Source: Maribacter arenosus (lineage in GTDB: Bacteria; Bacteroidota; Bacteroidia; Flavobacteriales; Flavobacteriaceae). Taken from it: 64,000 bases of DNA. The stretch covers positions 496,001 to 560,000 of the forward strand of contig NZ_JABTCG010000003.1 of assembly GCF_014610845.1 (NCBI RefSeq), given 5' to 3'. Shown one piece after another: positions 27,681 through 37,415 of this stretch. Every line of letters starts with the position of its first letter. The first letter of the stretch is position 1. The notes beneath the pieces were generated by a model. It made no database searches. It was not told where the DNA came from and saw only the letters and a program-made list of their open reading frames with translations. Both the position numbers and the translations under genes were made by a program.

Positions 27681-28568
27681 ATGTTTTTTAGATTCAAAAA
27701 TTCGTACCCATTCAAATTTTCCTTCTTGGTTTTGGCCCTCATGATTGTATCATGTGATTCGCTCTGGAAAGATAATTCGAACGAAGAGCCGATAGCCAGG
27801 GTAGGGGAATTGTATTTATATAAGGAGGACATTAAGCCACTTTTGACAGCGAACATGAGCAAGGCCGATAGTGCTTCATTCGTAAACGATTATATAAACA
27901 ATTGGGCTTCAAAGCAGTTATTGCTTTCCAAAGCAAAAATTAATCTTTCCGAAGAAAAATTAGCTGAATTCGATGCCTTGGTAGATACTTACAGAACCGA
28001 TTTGTACACCCGGGCCTATAAGGAGGCTTTGGTGCAACAAGGGAGCGATTCTGTGATCAGCCAATACCAATTGGAGGCATTCTACGAGAAGGAAAAAGAG
28101 AACTTTAAGCTCAAGGAAAAATTGATCAGACTACGGTTTATCCATTTACCGCCACAATTTATGAACAAGGAAACAGTTGTGGATAAATTAAAGAGTTTTA
28201 AGGAGGAAGATATCCGTTATTTAGATTCAATCGGGGTGCAATTCAAGAAATTGAACTTTAACGATTCATTATGGGTAACGGCCTCTAGGGTCAGGGAGGA
28301 AATTCCATCTTTGACCCTTGAAAATCAGGATAGATACTTAAAAAAATCACAATTTTTTGAATTGCAGGATTCATTAGGGGTATATTTGGCAAAGATTACG
28401 GGAGTGCTCGAAATCAATGACATTGCTCCCTTGTCCTATATAAAACCATCCATTCGACAAGTTCTCCTAAACCGCAGGAAATTGGACTATATACGAAGAT
28501 TGGAAACAGAGATAATAGATGAAGCTATTAAAGAAAAAGAATTCGAAGTCTATGCAAAAGACAATTAA
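27681..28568 (+). CDS. SurA-like periplasmic chaperone-type lipoprotein
   Basis: 295 residues from the ATG at 27681; the frame is open upstream to 27624, but the start chosen gives a proper lipoprotein signal with lipobox MIVSC. The mature part begins with a segment like PpiC/SurA N-terminal chaperone helices (IARVGELYLYKEDIKPLL; FVNDYINNWASKQLLLSKA). No clear parvulin catalytic domain is seen in the C-terminal half (KLIRLRFIHLPPQF onward). It overlaps the next gene, a clear PpiC protein, by 17 nt; together they resemble the serial PPIase genes upstream of moxR in Flavobacteriaceae. Confidence 0.78.
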   Translation: MFFRFKNSYPFKFSFLVLALMIVSCDSLWKDNSNEEPIARVGELYLYKEDIKPLLTANMSKADSASFVNDYINNWASKQLLLSKAKINLSEEKLAEFDALVDTYRTDLYTRAYKEALVQQGSDSVISQYQLEAFYEKEKENFKLKEKLIRLRFIHLPPQFMNKETVVDKLKSFKEEDIRYLDSIGVQFKKLNFNDSLWVTASRVREEIPSLTLENQDRYLKKSQFFELQDSLGVYLAKITGVLEINDIAPLSYIKPSIRQVLLNRRKLDYIRRLETEIIDEAIKEKEFEVYAKDN

Positions 28569-30003
28569 GTTTAATTTTTTACTATCCTATTTATTTATTT
28601 CAGGTATTGCCCTTGCACAGGCGCCTGATGAGATTCCGGATACACAAATAGAACCACCCCAAATTGAATTGGAGGCGGATCGAGGTATAATCAAAGATTC
28701 AACGACCAATTTCAAAAAAGTAAAACTCGATGGTATTGCTGCCGTCGTTGGGGACTATGTAATTTTGGAATCGGATATTGAGAAAACTTTGATCGATTTA
28801 AAAAATCAAGGTGCCATGTCAGAGGATATAACCCGATGCGGATTATTGGGTAAATTGATGGAAGATCGTTTATATGCCCATCAAGCTGTACAGGATAGTT
28901 TGCTGGTATCGGATGATGAGGTGAACCTGACCACCGAAAGACAAATCCAATCCTTTGTCGCCCAAATGGGCTCTATGGAGAAACTTCTTAAATTTTACAA
29001 AAAGGAAAGTGAGGCAAGTTTACGGGAAGACATCAATAAAATAAACAAGTTGCGAATGCTTTCAGAAAAAATGCAGAATAGCATTATCTCTGAAATAGAG
29101 ATAACCCCTGAGGAAGTGCGACAATTCTTCAATAAGATACCAGAAGACGAACGGCCCGTTTTTGGTGCTGAATTAGAGATTTCACAAATCATTAAACAGC
29201 CAGAGGCCACGGAAGTCGAAAAGCAAAAGGTCATAGATAAGCTAAATGCCATTAAGGCCGATGTTGAGGATAATGATGCCAAATTCAGTGTAAAGGCCAT
29301 TTTATACTCCCAAGATCCTGGCTCAAAATCAAAAGGAGGATTTTACAGCATTACCAAGGATACCGGTTTTGATAAGACTTTTAAGGACGTAGCCTTCAGT
29401 CTTCAAGAAGGGGAAGTGTCAGATCCTTTTGAAACGATGTTTGGGTATCATCTCATCTACATAGAAAAGATCAGGGGTCAAGAACTCGATTTAAGACATA
29501 TACTCATAACACCCGAAATTTCCCAAGAATCATTGGATGAGGCCAAAACCGAATTGGATTCCATACGCAAACATATTATGGAAGGTAAGTATACCTTCGC
29601 AGAAGCCGCCCTTAACTTTTCCGATGAAAAGGAAACGAAGTTCGATGGTGGTCTGCTAAGAAACCCAATCGACTATGGCTCTAGGTTCGAATTGACCAAT
29701 ATGGATCCCGCGCTTTATAATCAAGTACGGAATCTAAAGGATGATGAGATTTCCTATCCGATCTTGGAACAAGACCCGAGAGGTGGTGGGCCTAAATATA
29801 AATTGCTCAAAGTCACCAACAGGTATGACGAACATGTGGCCAATTTTGCTAAGGATTATACACGGATCCAACAGATTGCCCTAACCGAAAAACAGTACAA
29901 TGCCATTAAAAAATGGATGGCTGAACATATCGATGAAACCTACATTAGTGTCAATGATTCTAATAAAGATTGTGATTTCGCGAATAATTGGGTAAAGGAG
30001 TAA
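28552..30003 (+). CDS. SurA/PpiC-type peptidylprolyl isomerase
   Basis: 483 residues from the ATG at 28552 (an in-frame start at 28519 would put extra charged residues before the signal peptide). A signal peptide ends at GIALA|QA. A SurA N-terminal domain (about 65-200: DGIAAVVGDYVILESDIEKT) is followed by two parvulin domains; the first reads ISQIIKQPEATEVEKQKV then GFYSITKDTGFDKTFKD, the second LDLRHILITPEI then FSDEKETKFDGGLL. It should chaperone or isomerise outer-membrane proteins in the periplasm. The gene overlaps its upstream neighbour and is 6 nt from moxR. Confidence 0.92.
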   Translation: MQKTIKFNFLLSYLFISGIALAQAPDEIPDTQIEPPQIELEADRGIIKDSTTNFKKVKLDGIAAVVGDYVILESDIEKTLIDLKNQGAMSEDITRCGLLGKLMEDRLYAHQAVQDSLLVSDDEVNLTTERQIQSFVAQMGSMEKLLKFYKKESEASLREDINKINKLRMLSEKMQNSIISEIEITPEEVRQFFNKIPEDERPVFGAELEISQIIKQPEATEVEKQKVIDKLNAIKADVEDNDAKFSVKAILYSQDPGSKSKGGFYSITKDTGFDKTFKDVAFSLQEGEVSDPFETMFGYHLIYIEKIRGQELDLRHILITPEISQESLDEAKTELDSIRKHIMEGKYTFAEAALNFSDEKETKFDGGLLRNPIDYGSRFELTNMDPALYNQVRNLKDDEISYPILEQDPRGGGPKYKLLKVTNRYDEHVANFAKDYTRIQQIALTEKQYNAIKKWMAEHIDETYISVNDSNKDCDFANNWVKE

Positions 30004-30009
30004 AAGGGC

Positions 30010-30963
30010 ATGTCAGACGTAACCGCCATTAAAAATCTAGTACAAAAGCATGCTGCCCTAAAAAAGGAAATAGCCAAAATCATAATTGGCCAAGAAGAGG
30101 TAATAGACCTGATTTTATTGTCTATTTATACAGGTGGGCATTCTTTGTTGATCGGTGTTCCAGGGTTGGCCAAAACCTTGATGGTCAATACCATTGCCCA
30201 AACATTGGGGCTCGATTTTAAAAGAATACAATTTACGCCCGACTTAATGCCCAGTGATATATTAGGTAGTGAAATTCTAGATCAAAACCGTCATTTCAAG
30301 TTCATCAAGGGCCCGGTATTCTCCAATATCATTCTCGCAGATGAAATTAACAGGACTCCCCCAAAAACACAGGCTGCCTTATTGGAAGCTATGCAGGAAA
30401 GGGCAGTGACCATAGCTGGCCAGCAGCATAAACTCGAATTACCCTATTTTGTTTTGGCTACCCAAAACCCTATAGAACAAGAAGGGACATATCCACTGCC
30501 AGAAGCCCAGTTAGATCGTTTTATGTTTGCGATAGAATTAAAATATCCGTCTATTGAAGAGGAGATAGCTGTGGTAAAAGCGACTACTTCAGACGAGACC
30601 GTTAAGATAAACGAACTGTTCAATGCGGAGGAAATCTTAGAGGTACAACATTTGGTACGCCGGATTCCTGTGCCCGACAATGTGGTCAATTATGCGGTTA
30701 CCCTCGTGAATAAAACTAGACCGAACCTTGATACCGCACCTGATTTTGTAAAGCAGTATCTCGATTGGGGCGCAGGTCCCAGAGCGTCACAGAATTTAAT
30801 TCTGGGAGCAAAGGCACATGCTGGGGTACATGGCAAGTTCTCCCCTGATATTGAGGATGTGCAGGCCGTGGCCATGGGAATTCTTCGTCATCGAATTATC
30901 AAAAATTACAAAGCAGAAGCTGAGGGCATTTCCGAAGAGGATATCATCAAAAGGTTATTTTGA
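30010..30963 (+). CDS. MoxR family AAA ATPase
   Basis: 317 residues, cytoplasmic. Walker A is GVPGLAKT (about residues 50-57), Walker B is ILADEINRTPPKTQAALLEA, and LATQNPIEQEGTYPLPEAQLD is the sensor-1 region typical of MoxR. MoxR ATPases act as chaperones for metal-cofactor or VWA-domain proteins. Usual partners (DUF58, VWA genes) are not downstream; aconitase follows instead after 174 nt. It is probably cotranscribed with the two chaperone genes before it. Confidence 0.93.
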   Translation: MSDVTAIKNLVQKHAALKKEIAKIIIGQEEVIDLILLSIYTGGHSLLIGVPGLAKTLMVNTIAQTLGLDFKRIQFTPDLMPSDILGSEILDQNRHFKFIKGPVFSNIILADEINRTPPKTQAALLEAMQERAVTIAGQQHKLELPYFVLATQNPIEQEGTYPLPEAQLDRFMFAIELKYPSIEEEIAVVKATTSDETVKINELFNAEEILEVQHLVRRIPVPDNVVNYAVTLVNKTRPNLDTAPDFVKQYLDWGAGPRASQNLILGAKAHAGVHGKFSPDIEDVQAVAMGILRHRIIKNYKAEAEGISEEDIIKRLF

Positions 30964-31137
30964 TGTTCATTCGTTCCAAACCCTAGGTTTTTAAATGGTT
31001 TTCTACTTTTTTGGAAATAGGTTGGCATTGTAATTATCAAATTGTGAAAATCATACTAATCCTTGTGTAAAAATTTTATTTGCCACATGGATTTTCTTAA
31101 ATTCGTGCAATTACAATAATCCTTAATATTCTATACA

Positions 31138-33411
31138 ATGGCATTTGATATCGAGATGATCAAAAGTGTTTACTCCAAGATGGCTAGCCGGGTTGACAAG
31201 GCGCGTGAAATAGTCGGTAAACCACTTACCCTGTCTGAGAAAATTTTATATTCCCACCTTTGGGACGGTACGCCTTCCAAGGCTTTTGTCCGAGGTAAGG
31301 ATTATGTAGATTTTGCTCCAGACCGTATTGCTTGTCAAGATGCAACAGCCCAAATGGCGTTATTGCAGTTTATGCAGGCGGGTAAGTCAAAAGTAGCCGT
31401 ACCGACGACTGTACATTGTGATCATTTGATTCAAGCTAAAAGCGGAGCGGTTGCCGATTTAAAAGTAGCAAATACAACCAGTGCGGAGGTATTCGATTTT
31501 CTGGAATCGGTTTCTAATAAATACGGGATCGGTTTTTGGAAACCAGGTGCCGGGATTATCCATCAAGTGGTCTTGGAAAATTACGCATTCCCTGGTGGAA
31601 TGATGATAGGTACCGATTCGCATACCGTAAATGCTGGAGGATTGGGCATGGTGGCCATTGGGGTAGGCGGTGCTGATGCTGTAGATGTTATGGCCGGTAT
31701 GGCATGGGAATTGAAATTTCCTAAACTGATCGGGGTGCGATTGACCGGAACGATTTCTGGTTGGACAGCTCCAAAAGATGTTATTCTGAAGGTTGCCGAG
31801 ATTCTTACCGTAAAAGGGGGGACTGGGGCTATAGTTGAATATTTCGGCCCAGGTGCATTATCGTTGTCATGTACCGGTAAAGGAACAATTTGTAATATGG
31901 GCGCTGAAATTGGTGCAACAACATCAACATTTGGGTATGACAAGTCAATGGAACGTTATTTACGTGCTACGGACAGAGCCGACGTTGCCGACGCCGCAAA
32001 TGTAATTAAATCCCATCTGACAGCTGACGCGGAGGTATACGCTAATCCAGAGCAGTATTTTGACCAAGTGATCGATATTGACCTGTCTAAATTAGGACCT
32101 TTGCTAAACGGACCTTTCACACCGGATTTATCTACTCAAGTGGGCGACGAAATGACCAAGAAAGCCAAGGCAAATGATTGGCCCTTAAAAGTGGAATGGA
32201 GTCTTATTGGCTCTTGTACGAACTCTTCGTATGAGGATTTATCACGAGCGGCTTCCATCGCCGAACAAGGCAAGAAAAAAGGGTTGAAAATGAAAGCGGA
32301 ACTTGGTATCAACCCCGGCTCAGAACAAGTGAGATACACTGCCGAACGTGATGGTATTTTGGATACTTTCGAGCAATTAGGTGCTAAGATATTTACAAAT
32401 GCTTGTGGACCATGTATTGGCCAATGGGCAAGATATAGTGACCCTAAGAACGCACCTAAGAACAGTATTGTTCATTCGTTCAACAGAAACTTTGCCAAGC
32501 GGGCTGATGGTAACCCAAATACCCATGCCTTTGTAGCTTCTCCAGAGATTACTGCTGCCATTGCATTTTCGGGAAGGTTGGATTTCAATCCAATTACCGA
32601 TACATTGATTAACGAAAATGGTGAAGAAGTCAAATTCGATGAACCCACCGGGTGGGAATTGCCGCCAAAAGGATTTGAAGTAGAAGATGCTGGATATTTA
32701 GCACCTGATGAAGATGGTTCTGGGGTTGAGGTCAAAGTGAGTCCGACTTCGGAACGGTTACAGTTGTTAGAGCCTTTTGAGCCTATTACGCCGGATCAAT
32801 TGCAAGGGGTGAAGTTGTTGATCAAAGCCTTCGGTAAATGTACTACCGACCATATTTCAATGGCGGGACCTTGGTTGCGATTCCGTGGCCATTTAGATAA
32901 TATTGCCAACAATACCTTGATTGGTGCCGTCAATGCGTTTAATAAGAAGACCAACTTTGTCAAGAATCAATTGACAGGTGAATATGGAGGAGTGCCGGAT
33001 ACCCAAAGAGCCTATAAAGCTGCTGGAATAAAATCGATTGTGGTAGGGGATCATAATTATGGTGAAGGTTCTTCAAGGGAACATGCCGCAATGCAACCAA
33101 GACATTTGGGTGTTGCTGCGGTATTGGTAAAATCATTTGCAAGAATCCATGAGACCAACCTTAAGAAACAAGGTATGTTGGGATTGACTTTTGCCAATGA
33201 AAACGATTATGATCTGATCCAGGAAGATGACACCTTCAACTTTGTCGATATCGCGGAATTCGCACCGGGTAAACCCTTGACTATTGAAGTTGTGCATGCA
33301 GATGGTAGTAAAGATACCATAAAGGCTAACCATACCTATAATGAATCGCAGATTGGCTGGTTCAATGAAGGGTCAGCATTGAATGTTATAAAAAGGGAAA
33401 ACGCGGCCTAA
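31138..33411 (+). CDS. acn: Aconitate hydratase
   Basis: 757 residues, the mitochondrial-type aconitase. It isomerises citrate to isocitrate in the TCA cycle with a 4Fe-4S cluster. The cluster ligands lie in [14 protein letters not shown] and [10 protein letters not shown], three cysteines in all. Substrate-binding segments [13 protein letters not shown] and FSGRLDFNP are present, and the swivelling domain 4 (from about residue 580) shows [22 protein letters not shown]. Full length and intact. It stands alone with its own terminator. Confidence 0.97.
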   Translation: MAFDIEMIKSVYSKMASRVDKAREIVGKPLTLSEKILYSHLWDGTPSKAFVRGKDYVDFAPDRIACQDATAQMALLQFMQAGKSKVAVPTTVHCDHLIQAKSGAVADLKVANTTSAEVFDFLESVSNKYGIGFWKPGAGIIHQVVLENYAFPGGMMIGTDSHTVNAGGLGMVAIGVGGADAVDVMAGMAWELKFPKLIGVRLTGTISGWTAPKDVILKVAEILTVKGGTGAIVEYFGPGALSLSCTGKGTICNMGAEIGATTSTFGYDKSMERYLRATDRADVADAANVIKSHLTADAEVYANPEQYFDQVIDIDLSKLGPLLNGPFTPDLSTQVGDEMTKKAKANDWPLKVEWSLIGSCTNSSYEDLSRAASIAEQGKKKGLKMKAELGINPGSEQVRYTAERDGILDTFEQLGAKIFTNACGPCIGQWARYSDPKNAPKNSIVHSFNRNFAKRADGNPNTHAFVASPEITAAIAFSGRLDFNPITDTLINENGEEVKFDEPTGWELPPKGFEVEDAGYLAPDEDGSGVEVKVSPTSERLQLLEPFEPITPDQLQGVKLLIKAFGKCTTDHISMAGPWLRFRGHLDNIANNTLIGAVNAFNKKTNFVKNQLTGEYGGVPDTQRAYKAAGIKSIVVGDHNYGEGSSREHAAMQPRHLGVAAVLVKSFARIHETNLKKQGMLGLTFANENDYDLIQEDDTFNFVDIAEFAPGKPLTIEVVHADGSKDTIKANHTYNESQIGWFNEGSALNVIKRENAA

Positions 33412-33456
33412 AAGTAGTACAATATATAAGTTAAGAAATACTTCATATTAATACAT

Positions 33457-33487
33457 AAAAACTCTCGATTTTCCTCGGGAGTTTTTT
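33457..33487 (+). terminator. Intrinsic terminator of acn
   Basis: Arms AAAAACTCTCGA/TCGGGAGTTTTT (33457-33468 and 33475-33486; one U-G pair) with a 6-nt loop and a T run lie 46 nt after the acn stop. Confidence 0.82.
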
Positions 33488-33510
33488 AGTTTTGGATAAA
33501 TCCCCATATA

Positions 33511-34068
33511 ATGAAAATCAAAAGAAAAACTGTCCTTAACATTTTACTTTTTGCCTTTGTGCTGTCGTTCTTCATGACCCCCTTAGGCCATTTCAGCAAG
33601 GTTTTTTTGAATCGACTTTTTGCATCGTCACCGAATATTATAGATGAACCTTCGAGACAACAAATGACATCGTATGACTGGCAGTTAAAAAACGCTGATT
33701 GGGATTTTTTTAATTTGCAAAAATCTCGTGGAAAAGTGTTGTTCATTAATTTTTGGGCTTCTTGGAAATTACCATCAGAGGCCGAACTCAAAGGAATACA
33801 GGAGCTATATGAGGAGTATAAGGGGCAAGTTGATTTTTATATCATCACGAATGAGGAACGGCCCCCCGTTGAAGAATTCATGCAGCTTAAAAAATTCACC
33901 TTCCCGGTTACCTATTTGATTATCGGGGAACCTGCCCCATTCGAAATTTTGGATCCACCAGGCACTTATATCATAGATAGGAACGGATATATCGTTGTAA
34001 AGGAAGACGATATTTCAGATTGGGATAGAAAGAAAATAAAGGAATTGTTAAATGATTTAGTTAATTGA
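33511..34068 (+). CDS. TlpA-like thioredoxin-fold protein lacking the CxxC active site
   Basis: 185 residues. An N-terminal membrane anchor (about 8-25) precedes a periplasmic thioredoxin fold. At the active site the sequence is NFWASWKLPSEAEL: K86 and S89 replace the two cysteines, so no dithiol chemistry is possible. The neighbouring paralogue, 8 nt downstream, aligns residue for residue and has W85-C-P-P-C89. Alignable N termini (TPLGHFSKVFLNRL versus TPVGFYARVFVSRL) point to tandem duplication followed by loss of catalysis. A binding or partner role is plausible. Confidence 0.88.
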   Translation: MKIKRKTVLNILLFAFVLSFFMTPLGHFSKVFLNRLFASSPNIIDEPSRQQMTSYDWQLKNADWDFFNLQKSRGKVLFINFWASWKLPSEAELKGIQELYEEYKGQVDFYIITNEERPPVEEFMQLKKFTFPVTYLIIGEPAPFEILDPPGTYIIDRNGYIVVKEDDISDWDRKKIKELLNDLVN

Positions 34069-34075
34069 AGGTCAA

Positions 34076-34636
34076 ATGAAGTTAGGCAAGAAACAATGGA
34101 CAAATATTGTCCTGATTATTGGCATTGTTTTAATTCTTTTTACGCCGGTCGGATTTTACGCCCGTGTGTTTGTTAGCAGGTTGCTCTCTGCCAGTGCCTT
34201 AGTCTTGAAGACCGAATTACAGTTGAACGTTGGAAGTTACGATTGGGAATTGGTAGATGCCAACGGGCATACCTTCAATTTTGAAGAAGCAGAAGGCAAA
34301 GTAGGTTTTGTTAACTTTTGGGCTACTTGGTGCCCCCCATGTGTTGCCGAAATGCCAAGCCTTCAAAGTTTGTACAATGATTATGGAGACAAGGTAGTGT
34401 TCATTTTCGTAGCGCAGGACAAAGTTGAAAAGGTGTCATCTTTTTTAGATAAGAGGGGGTATGACTTGCCTGTGTATTATTCAAAAACAGAAGCGCCAAG
34501 TTTGCTTACGGCAAAATCAATACCTACAACATATATTATCGATACGGAAGGTAAAATCATAGTTGCCCAAACCGGAGCTGCCGATTGGAACAGTGAAAAA
34601 GTAAGAAAGGTCCTAGATGGCTTACTTGCCCAATGA
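34076..34636 (+). CDS. TlpA-family membrane-anchored thioredoxin
   Basis: 186 residues. One N-terminal helix (about 9-26) anchors a periplasmic thioredoxin domain with the intact active site NFWATWCPPCVAEMPSL (C86, C89) and the cis-proline loop SIPTTYIIDTEGKI. Such proteins reduce disulphides in cytochrome c biogenesis or other envelope proteins. It follows its cysteine-less paralogue by 7 nt and ends 4 nt before the convergent crtZ gene. Confidence 0.92.
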   Translation: MKLGKKQWTNIVLIIGIVLILFTPVGFYARVFVSRLLSASALVLKTELQLNVGSYDWELVDANGHTFNFEEAEGKVGFVNFWATWCPPCVAEMPSLQSLYNDYGDKVVFIFVAQDKVEKVSSFLDKRGYDLPVYYSKTEAPSLLTAKSIPTTYIIDTEGKIIVAQTGAADWNSEKVRKVLDGLLAQ

Positions 34637-34640
34637 GCTA

Positions 34641-35090
34641 TTACTTTTTGAAGTATTTAAACGGAACGAACAGCATTCCAAAGCATTCACCTTTTTCCTT
34701 GCCCAAATGCTTATGATGGATTTTATGGGCCCTTCTAACACCTCTTGCGTACCAGTTGTTTGCGTTCCTGAACATTTTGAATCGTTGGTGAATAAAAATA
34801 TCATGGACGAGGAAGTAAGTCGCCCCATAGGCCATAATGCCCAAACCTATCGGCCAGCCATACCAAAAATCGGTATTGGCCCCAAGATAGAAAAAAGTTA
34901 TGCTCACGACAGCATAAAAAATAAAGAAAGTATCGTTACGTTCAAACCATGAATCATGGTCTTTTTTATGGTGGTCCCTGTGTAAATTCCATAAAAAACC
35001 GTGCATAATATATTTATGGGTAAACCAGGCCATGAATTCCATAAATAAAAACACAAGAAAAAAAATGAGTATGCCAAAAACTATATTCAT
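34641..35090 (-). CDS. crtZ: Beta-carotene 3-hydroxylase
   Basis: 149 residues, four hydrophobic helices. The di-iron histidine boxes of the fatty-acid hydroxylase superfamily are HKYIMH, HRDHH and HKIHHKH, in the CrtZ order. It converts beta-carotene to zeaxanthin in the membrane. It is the last gene of the carotenoid operon, 1 nt after crtB. A lycopene cyclase gene, often next to crtZ in this group, is not found in the window. Confidence 0.94.
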   Translation of the reverse strand: MNIVFGILIFFLVFLFMEFMAWFTHKYIMHGFLWNLHRDHHKKDHDSWFERNDTFFIFYAVVSITFFYLGANTDFWYGWPIGLGIMAYGATYFLVHDIFIHQRFKMFRNANNWYARGVRRAHKIHHKHLGKEKGECFGMLFVPFKYFKK

Positions 35091-35091
35091 A

Positions 35092-35931
35092 TCATACCAA
35101 ATTTAATTTTAATTTGACATAAGACCTAGCCAAAAGACCAAATTTTTGATAATCGGGTACCCTGATCCTGGTTTGTCGTATTAAGGAAGATGGCGTATGC
35201 TCCAGTTTCTTCAATAATCTGGTATAATACTTATAGGCGGTATATACTCCAAATTTAGCTTCTCTCGGTAGTTGTTGAATACCCTTGAGGCTTTTTTGAA
35301 AATCTTCCTTTATTTCATCGATGATTCGCCTTTTGGAATCCTCGTCCAGCTGGTTTAAATCGGTATTAGGAAAATAGGAACGATGCAATTCCTCGTAATC
35401 GGCTTTTAAATCCCTTAAAAAGTTTACTTTTTGAAATGCTGAACCTAGGGACATTGCCGAATCTTTCAACCTCTCATATTCATCTTTGTCCCCCTTGACG
35501 AAGACCATAAGACACATAAGGCCGACCACGTCGGCAGAACCATATATATACTCCTTGAATTCTTTATCAGTGGTATACTTGGTTTTGGTTAAATCCATAC
35601 GCATACTTTTCATAAAAGATTCCACCAAATGATAGGGTATATCATATTTATGATACGTGTGTTGGAATGAATTTAAGATAGGGTTTAGGCTGATTTTATG
35701 CTTTAAGGCATTTGCTAGATTTTTTTCGAATTCGTTGAAAAGTTCCTCGGTGTGATAATCGTGGAAACTGTCCACTATTTCATCAGCAAAACGAACGAAA
35801 CCGTAGATATTGTAAATATCGTAACGTATGGAGGGCCCTAACATTTTTGTGGCTAGGGCAAATGAAGTGCTATACGTCTTGGTCACAAGCTTGCTGCAAT
35901 CATAGGATACTTTGTCGAACAATGCCTTCAT
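35092..35931 (-). CDS. crtB: Phytoene synthase
   Basis: 279 residues. It condenses two geranylgeranyl diphosphates to phytoene. The first aspartate-rich motif is FADEIVDSFHD (about 47-57) and the second lies in GSAFQKVNFLRDLKADYEEL (D..D); a squalene/phytoene synthase fold of helices throughout. YTKTYSTSFALATKMLG-type N terminus (VTKTYSTSFALATKML) is typical. Spacing to crtI is 8 nt and to crtZ 1 nt, so the three form one operon. Confidence 0.96.
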   Translation of the reverse strand: MKALFDKVSYDCSKLVTKTYSTSFALATKMLGPSIRYDIYNIYGFVRFADEIVDSFHDYHTEELFNEFEKNLANALKHKISLNPILNSFQHTYHKYDIPYHLVESFMKSMRMDLTKTKYTTDKEFKEYIYGSADVVGLMCLMVFVKGDKDEYERLKDSAMSLGSAFQKVNFLRDLKADYEELHRSYFPNTDLNQLDEDSKRRIIDEIKEDFQKSLKGIQQLPREAKFGVYTAYKYYTRLLKKLEHTPSSLIRQTRIRVPDYQKFGLLARSYVKLKLNLV

Positions 35932-35939
35932 GGATTATT

Positions 35940-37397
35940 TTACCTTTTGTTTTTAATTAATTCTGAGACCAATTTACCCGAAATAAGGGAAGGCGGAACT
36001 CCTGGTCCTGGAACAGTCAACTGTCCAGTAAAATATAGATTTTCCACCTTTTTGCTTTTTAATTTAGGCCGTAAAAAGGCCGTTTGTGACAAGGTGTTCG
36101 CCATGCCGTAGGCATTGCCTTTGTATGAATTGTATTTTTCGATAAAATCATTGACACAAAACGACTCATAAAACAGAATCCCATCTTTGACATTTTGTTT
36201 TGTTCTAGTCTCTAGCCGGTGCATGATGAGATCAAAATATTGTTTTCTTAGCGCTGGGGTGTCTTCCAGGCCGGGTGCAATAGGAATGAGAAAGAATCCG
36301 GTTTCGCAATTTTCCGGCGCCATGGTCAAATCTGTAATTGATGGAAAATTAGCATAGAACAAAGGTTCTTCAGGCCATTTTGGGTTGTCATAAATATCAT
36401 AGGTGTGTTGCTCAAAATCGGTATCGAAAAATAGGTTATGATGTTCAACGTTCTTCAATTTCTTGTTAAGACCTACATAGAACAATAAAGAAGATGGTGC
36501 AAAGGTCTTTCTTTCCCAGTAGTTTTCACTGTACTGTCGATATTTCTTTTCGAGCAACGTTTCTGAATGATGGTAGTCTGCCCCGCTTAATACGAAATCG
36601 GCATTTATATCCTCGTTATTCGTGGTAATACCTATTGCTTTACTGGCCTTAACCCGAATCTTTTCTACGGGACTATCGGTATGGAATTGAACACCTAACT
36701 CCACCGCTAAATGGTGCATCGCCTTAATGATTTCATACATTCCACCTTCTGGATGCCAGGTTCCTAGTCCGAAATCCGCGAAATTCATAAAACTATAAAA
36801 TGAAGGGGTGTTACTTGGCTTTGCGCCAAGAAAGAGAACGGGGAACTCTAAGGTAGAAATCAGTTTAGGGTTCTTGAACTTTTTCCTCACCTCACCACTG
36901 ATGGTTTTGAAAAACTGGTCTACCTTGGCTATAGTATCCTTGGTCACCAATTCAAAAGGCGATAACCCGGGTTTGAGTACCACTTTGTTAATGGCGATAT
37001 CATAATTTTTTTGGGCTTTGGAGATGAATTTCTTGAGATGTACGGCACTTCCCTTCTCAATGCGTTCAAACTCTTTACAAATCTTGTCCATAGAGTCCCC
37101 TATGGTGATGGTATCCTTGGAAAAAAAGATTTTATATGCTGGATCCAACTTATGTAAAGTATAATAGTCACTGGTCTTTTTCCCGAAATCTTCAAAGAAT
37201 TTGTCAAAAATATCGGGCATCCAATACCAACTTGGGCCAAGGTCAAAAGTGAATCCTTTTTTCACCATTTGACTTGCCCTACCCCCTATGGTGCCGTTTT
37301 TTTCATAGACAGACACCTCATAACCCCATTTGGCCAAATAGCACGAAGCTGATAGGGAAGAAAACCCTGAACCGATTATGACAACTTTTTTACTCAT
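35940..37397 (-). CDS. crtI: Phytoene desaturase
   Basis: 485 residues. A dinucleotide-binding motif at the N terminus (VVIIGSGFSSLSASCYLAKWGYEV without interruption; key residues GSGFSSLSA, 8-16, then E32 near the ribose) and GGRASQMVKKGFTFDLGPS mark the CrtI family of FAD desaturases, which take phytoene to lycopene. The C-terminal signature FTGQLTVPGPGVPPSLISGK is intact. It follows the MerR-type regulator gene by 18 nt. Confidence 0.96.
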   Translation of the reverse strand: MSKKVVIIGSGFSSLSASCYLAKWGYEVSVYEKNGTIGGRASQMVKKGFTFDLGPSWYWMPDIFDKFFEDFGKKTSDYYTLHKLDPAYKIFFSKDTITIGDSMDKICKEFERIEKGSAVHLKKFISKAQKNYDIAINKVVLKPGLSPFELVTKDTIAKVDQFFKTISGEVRKKFKNPKLISTLEFPVLFLGAKPSNTPSFYSFMNFADFGLGTWHPEGGMYEIIKAMHHLAVELGVQFHTDSPVEKIRVKASKAIGITTNNEDINADFVLSGADYHHSETLLEKKYRQYSENYWERKTFAPSSLLFYVGLNKKLKNVEHHNLFFDTDFEQHTYDIYDNPKWPEEPLFYANFPSITDLTMAPENCETGFFLIPIAPGLEDTPALRKQYFDLIMHRLETRTKQNVKDGILFYESFCVNDFIEKYNSYKGNAYGMANTLSQTAFLRPKLKSKKVENLYFTGQLTVPGPGVPPSLISGKLVSELIKNKR

Positions 37398-37415
37398 TTT
37401 AATAATAAGGTCTAT

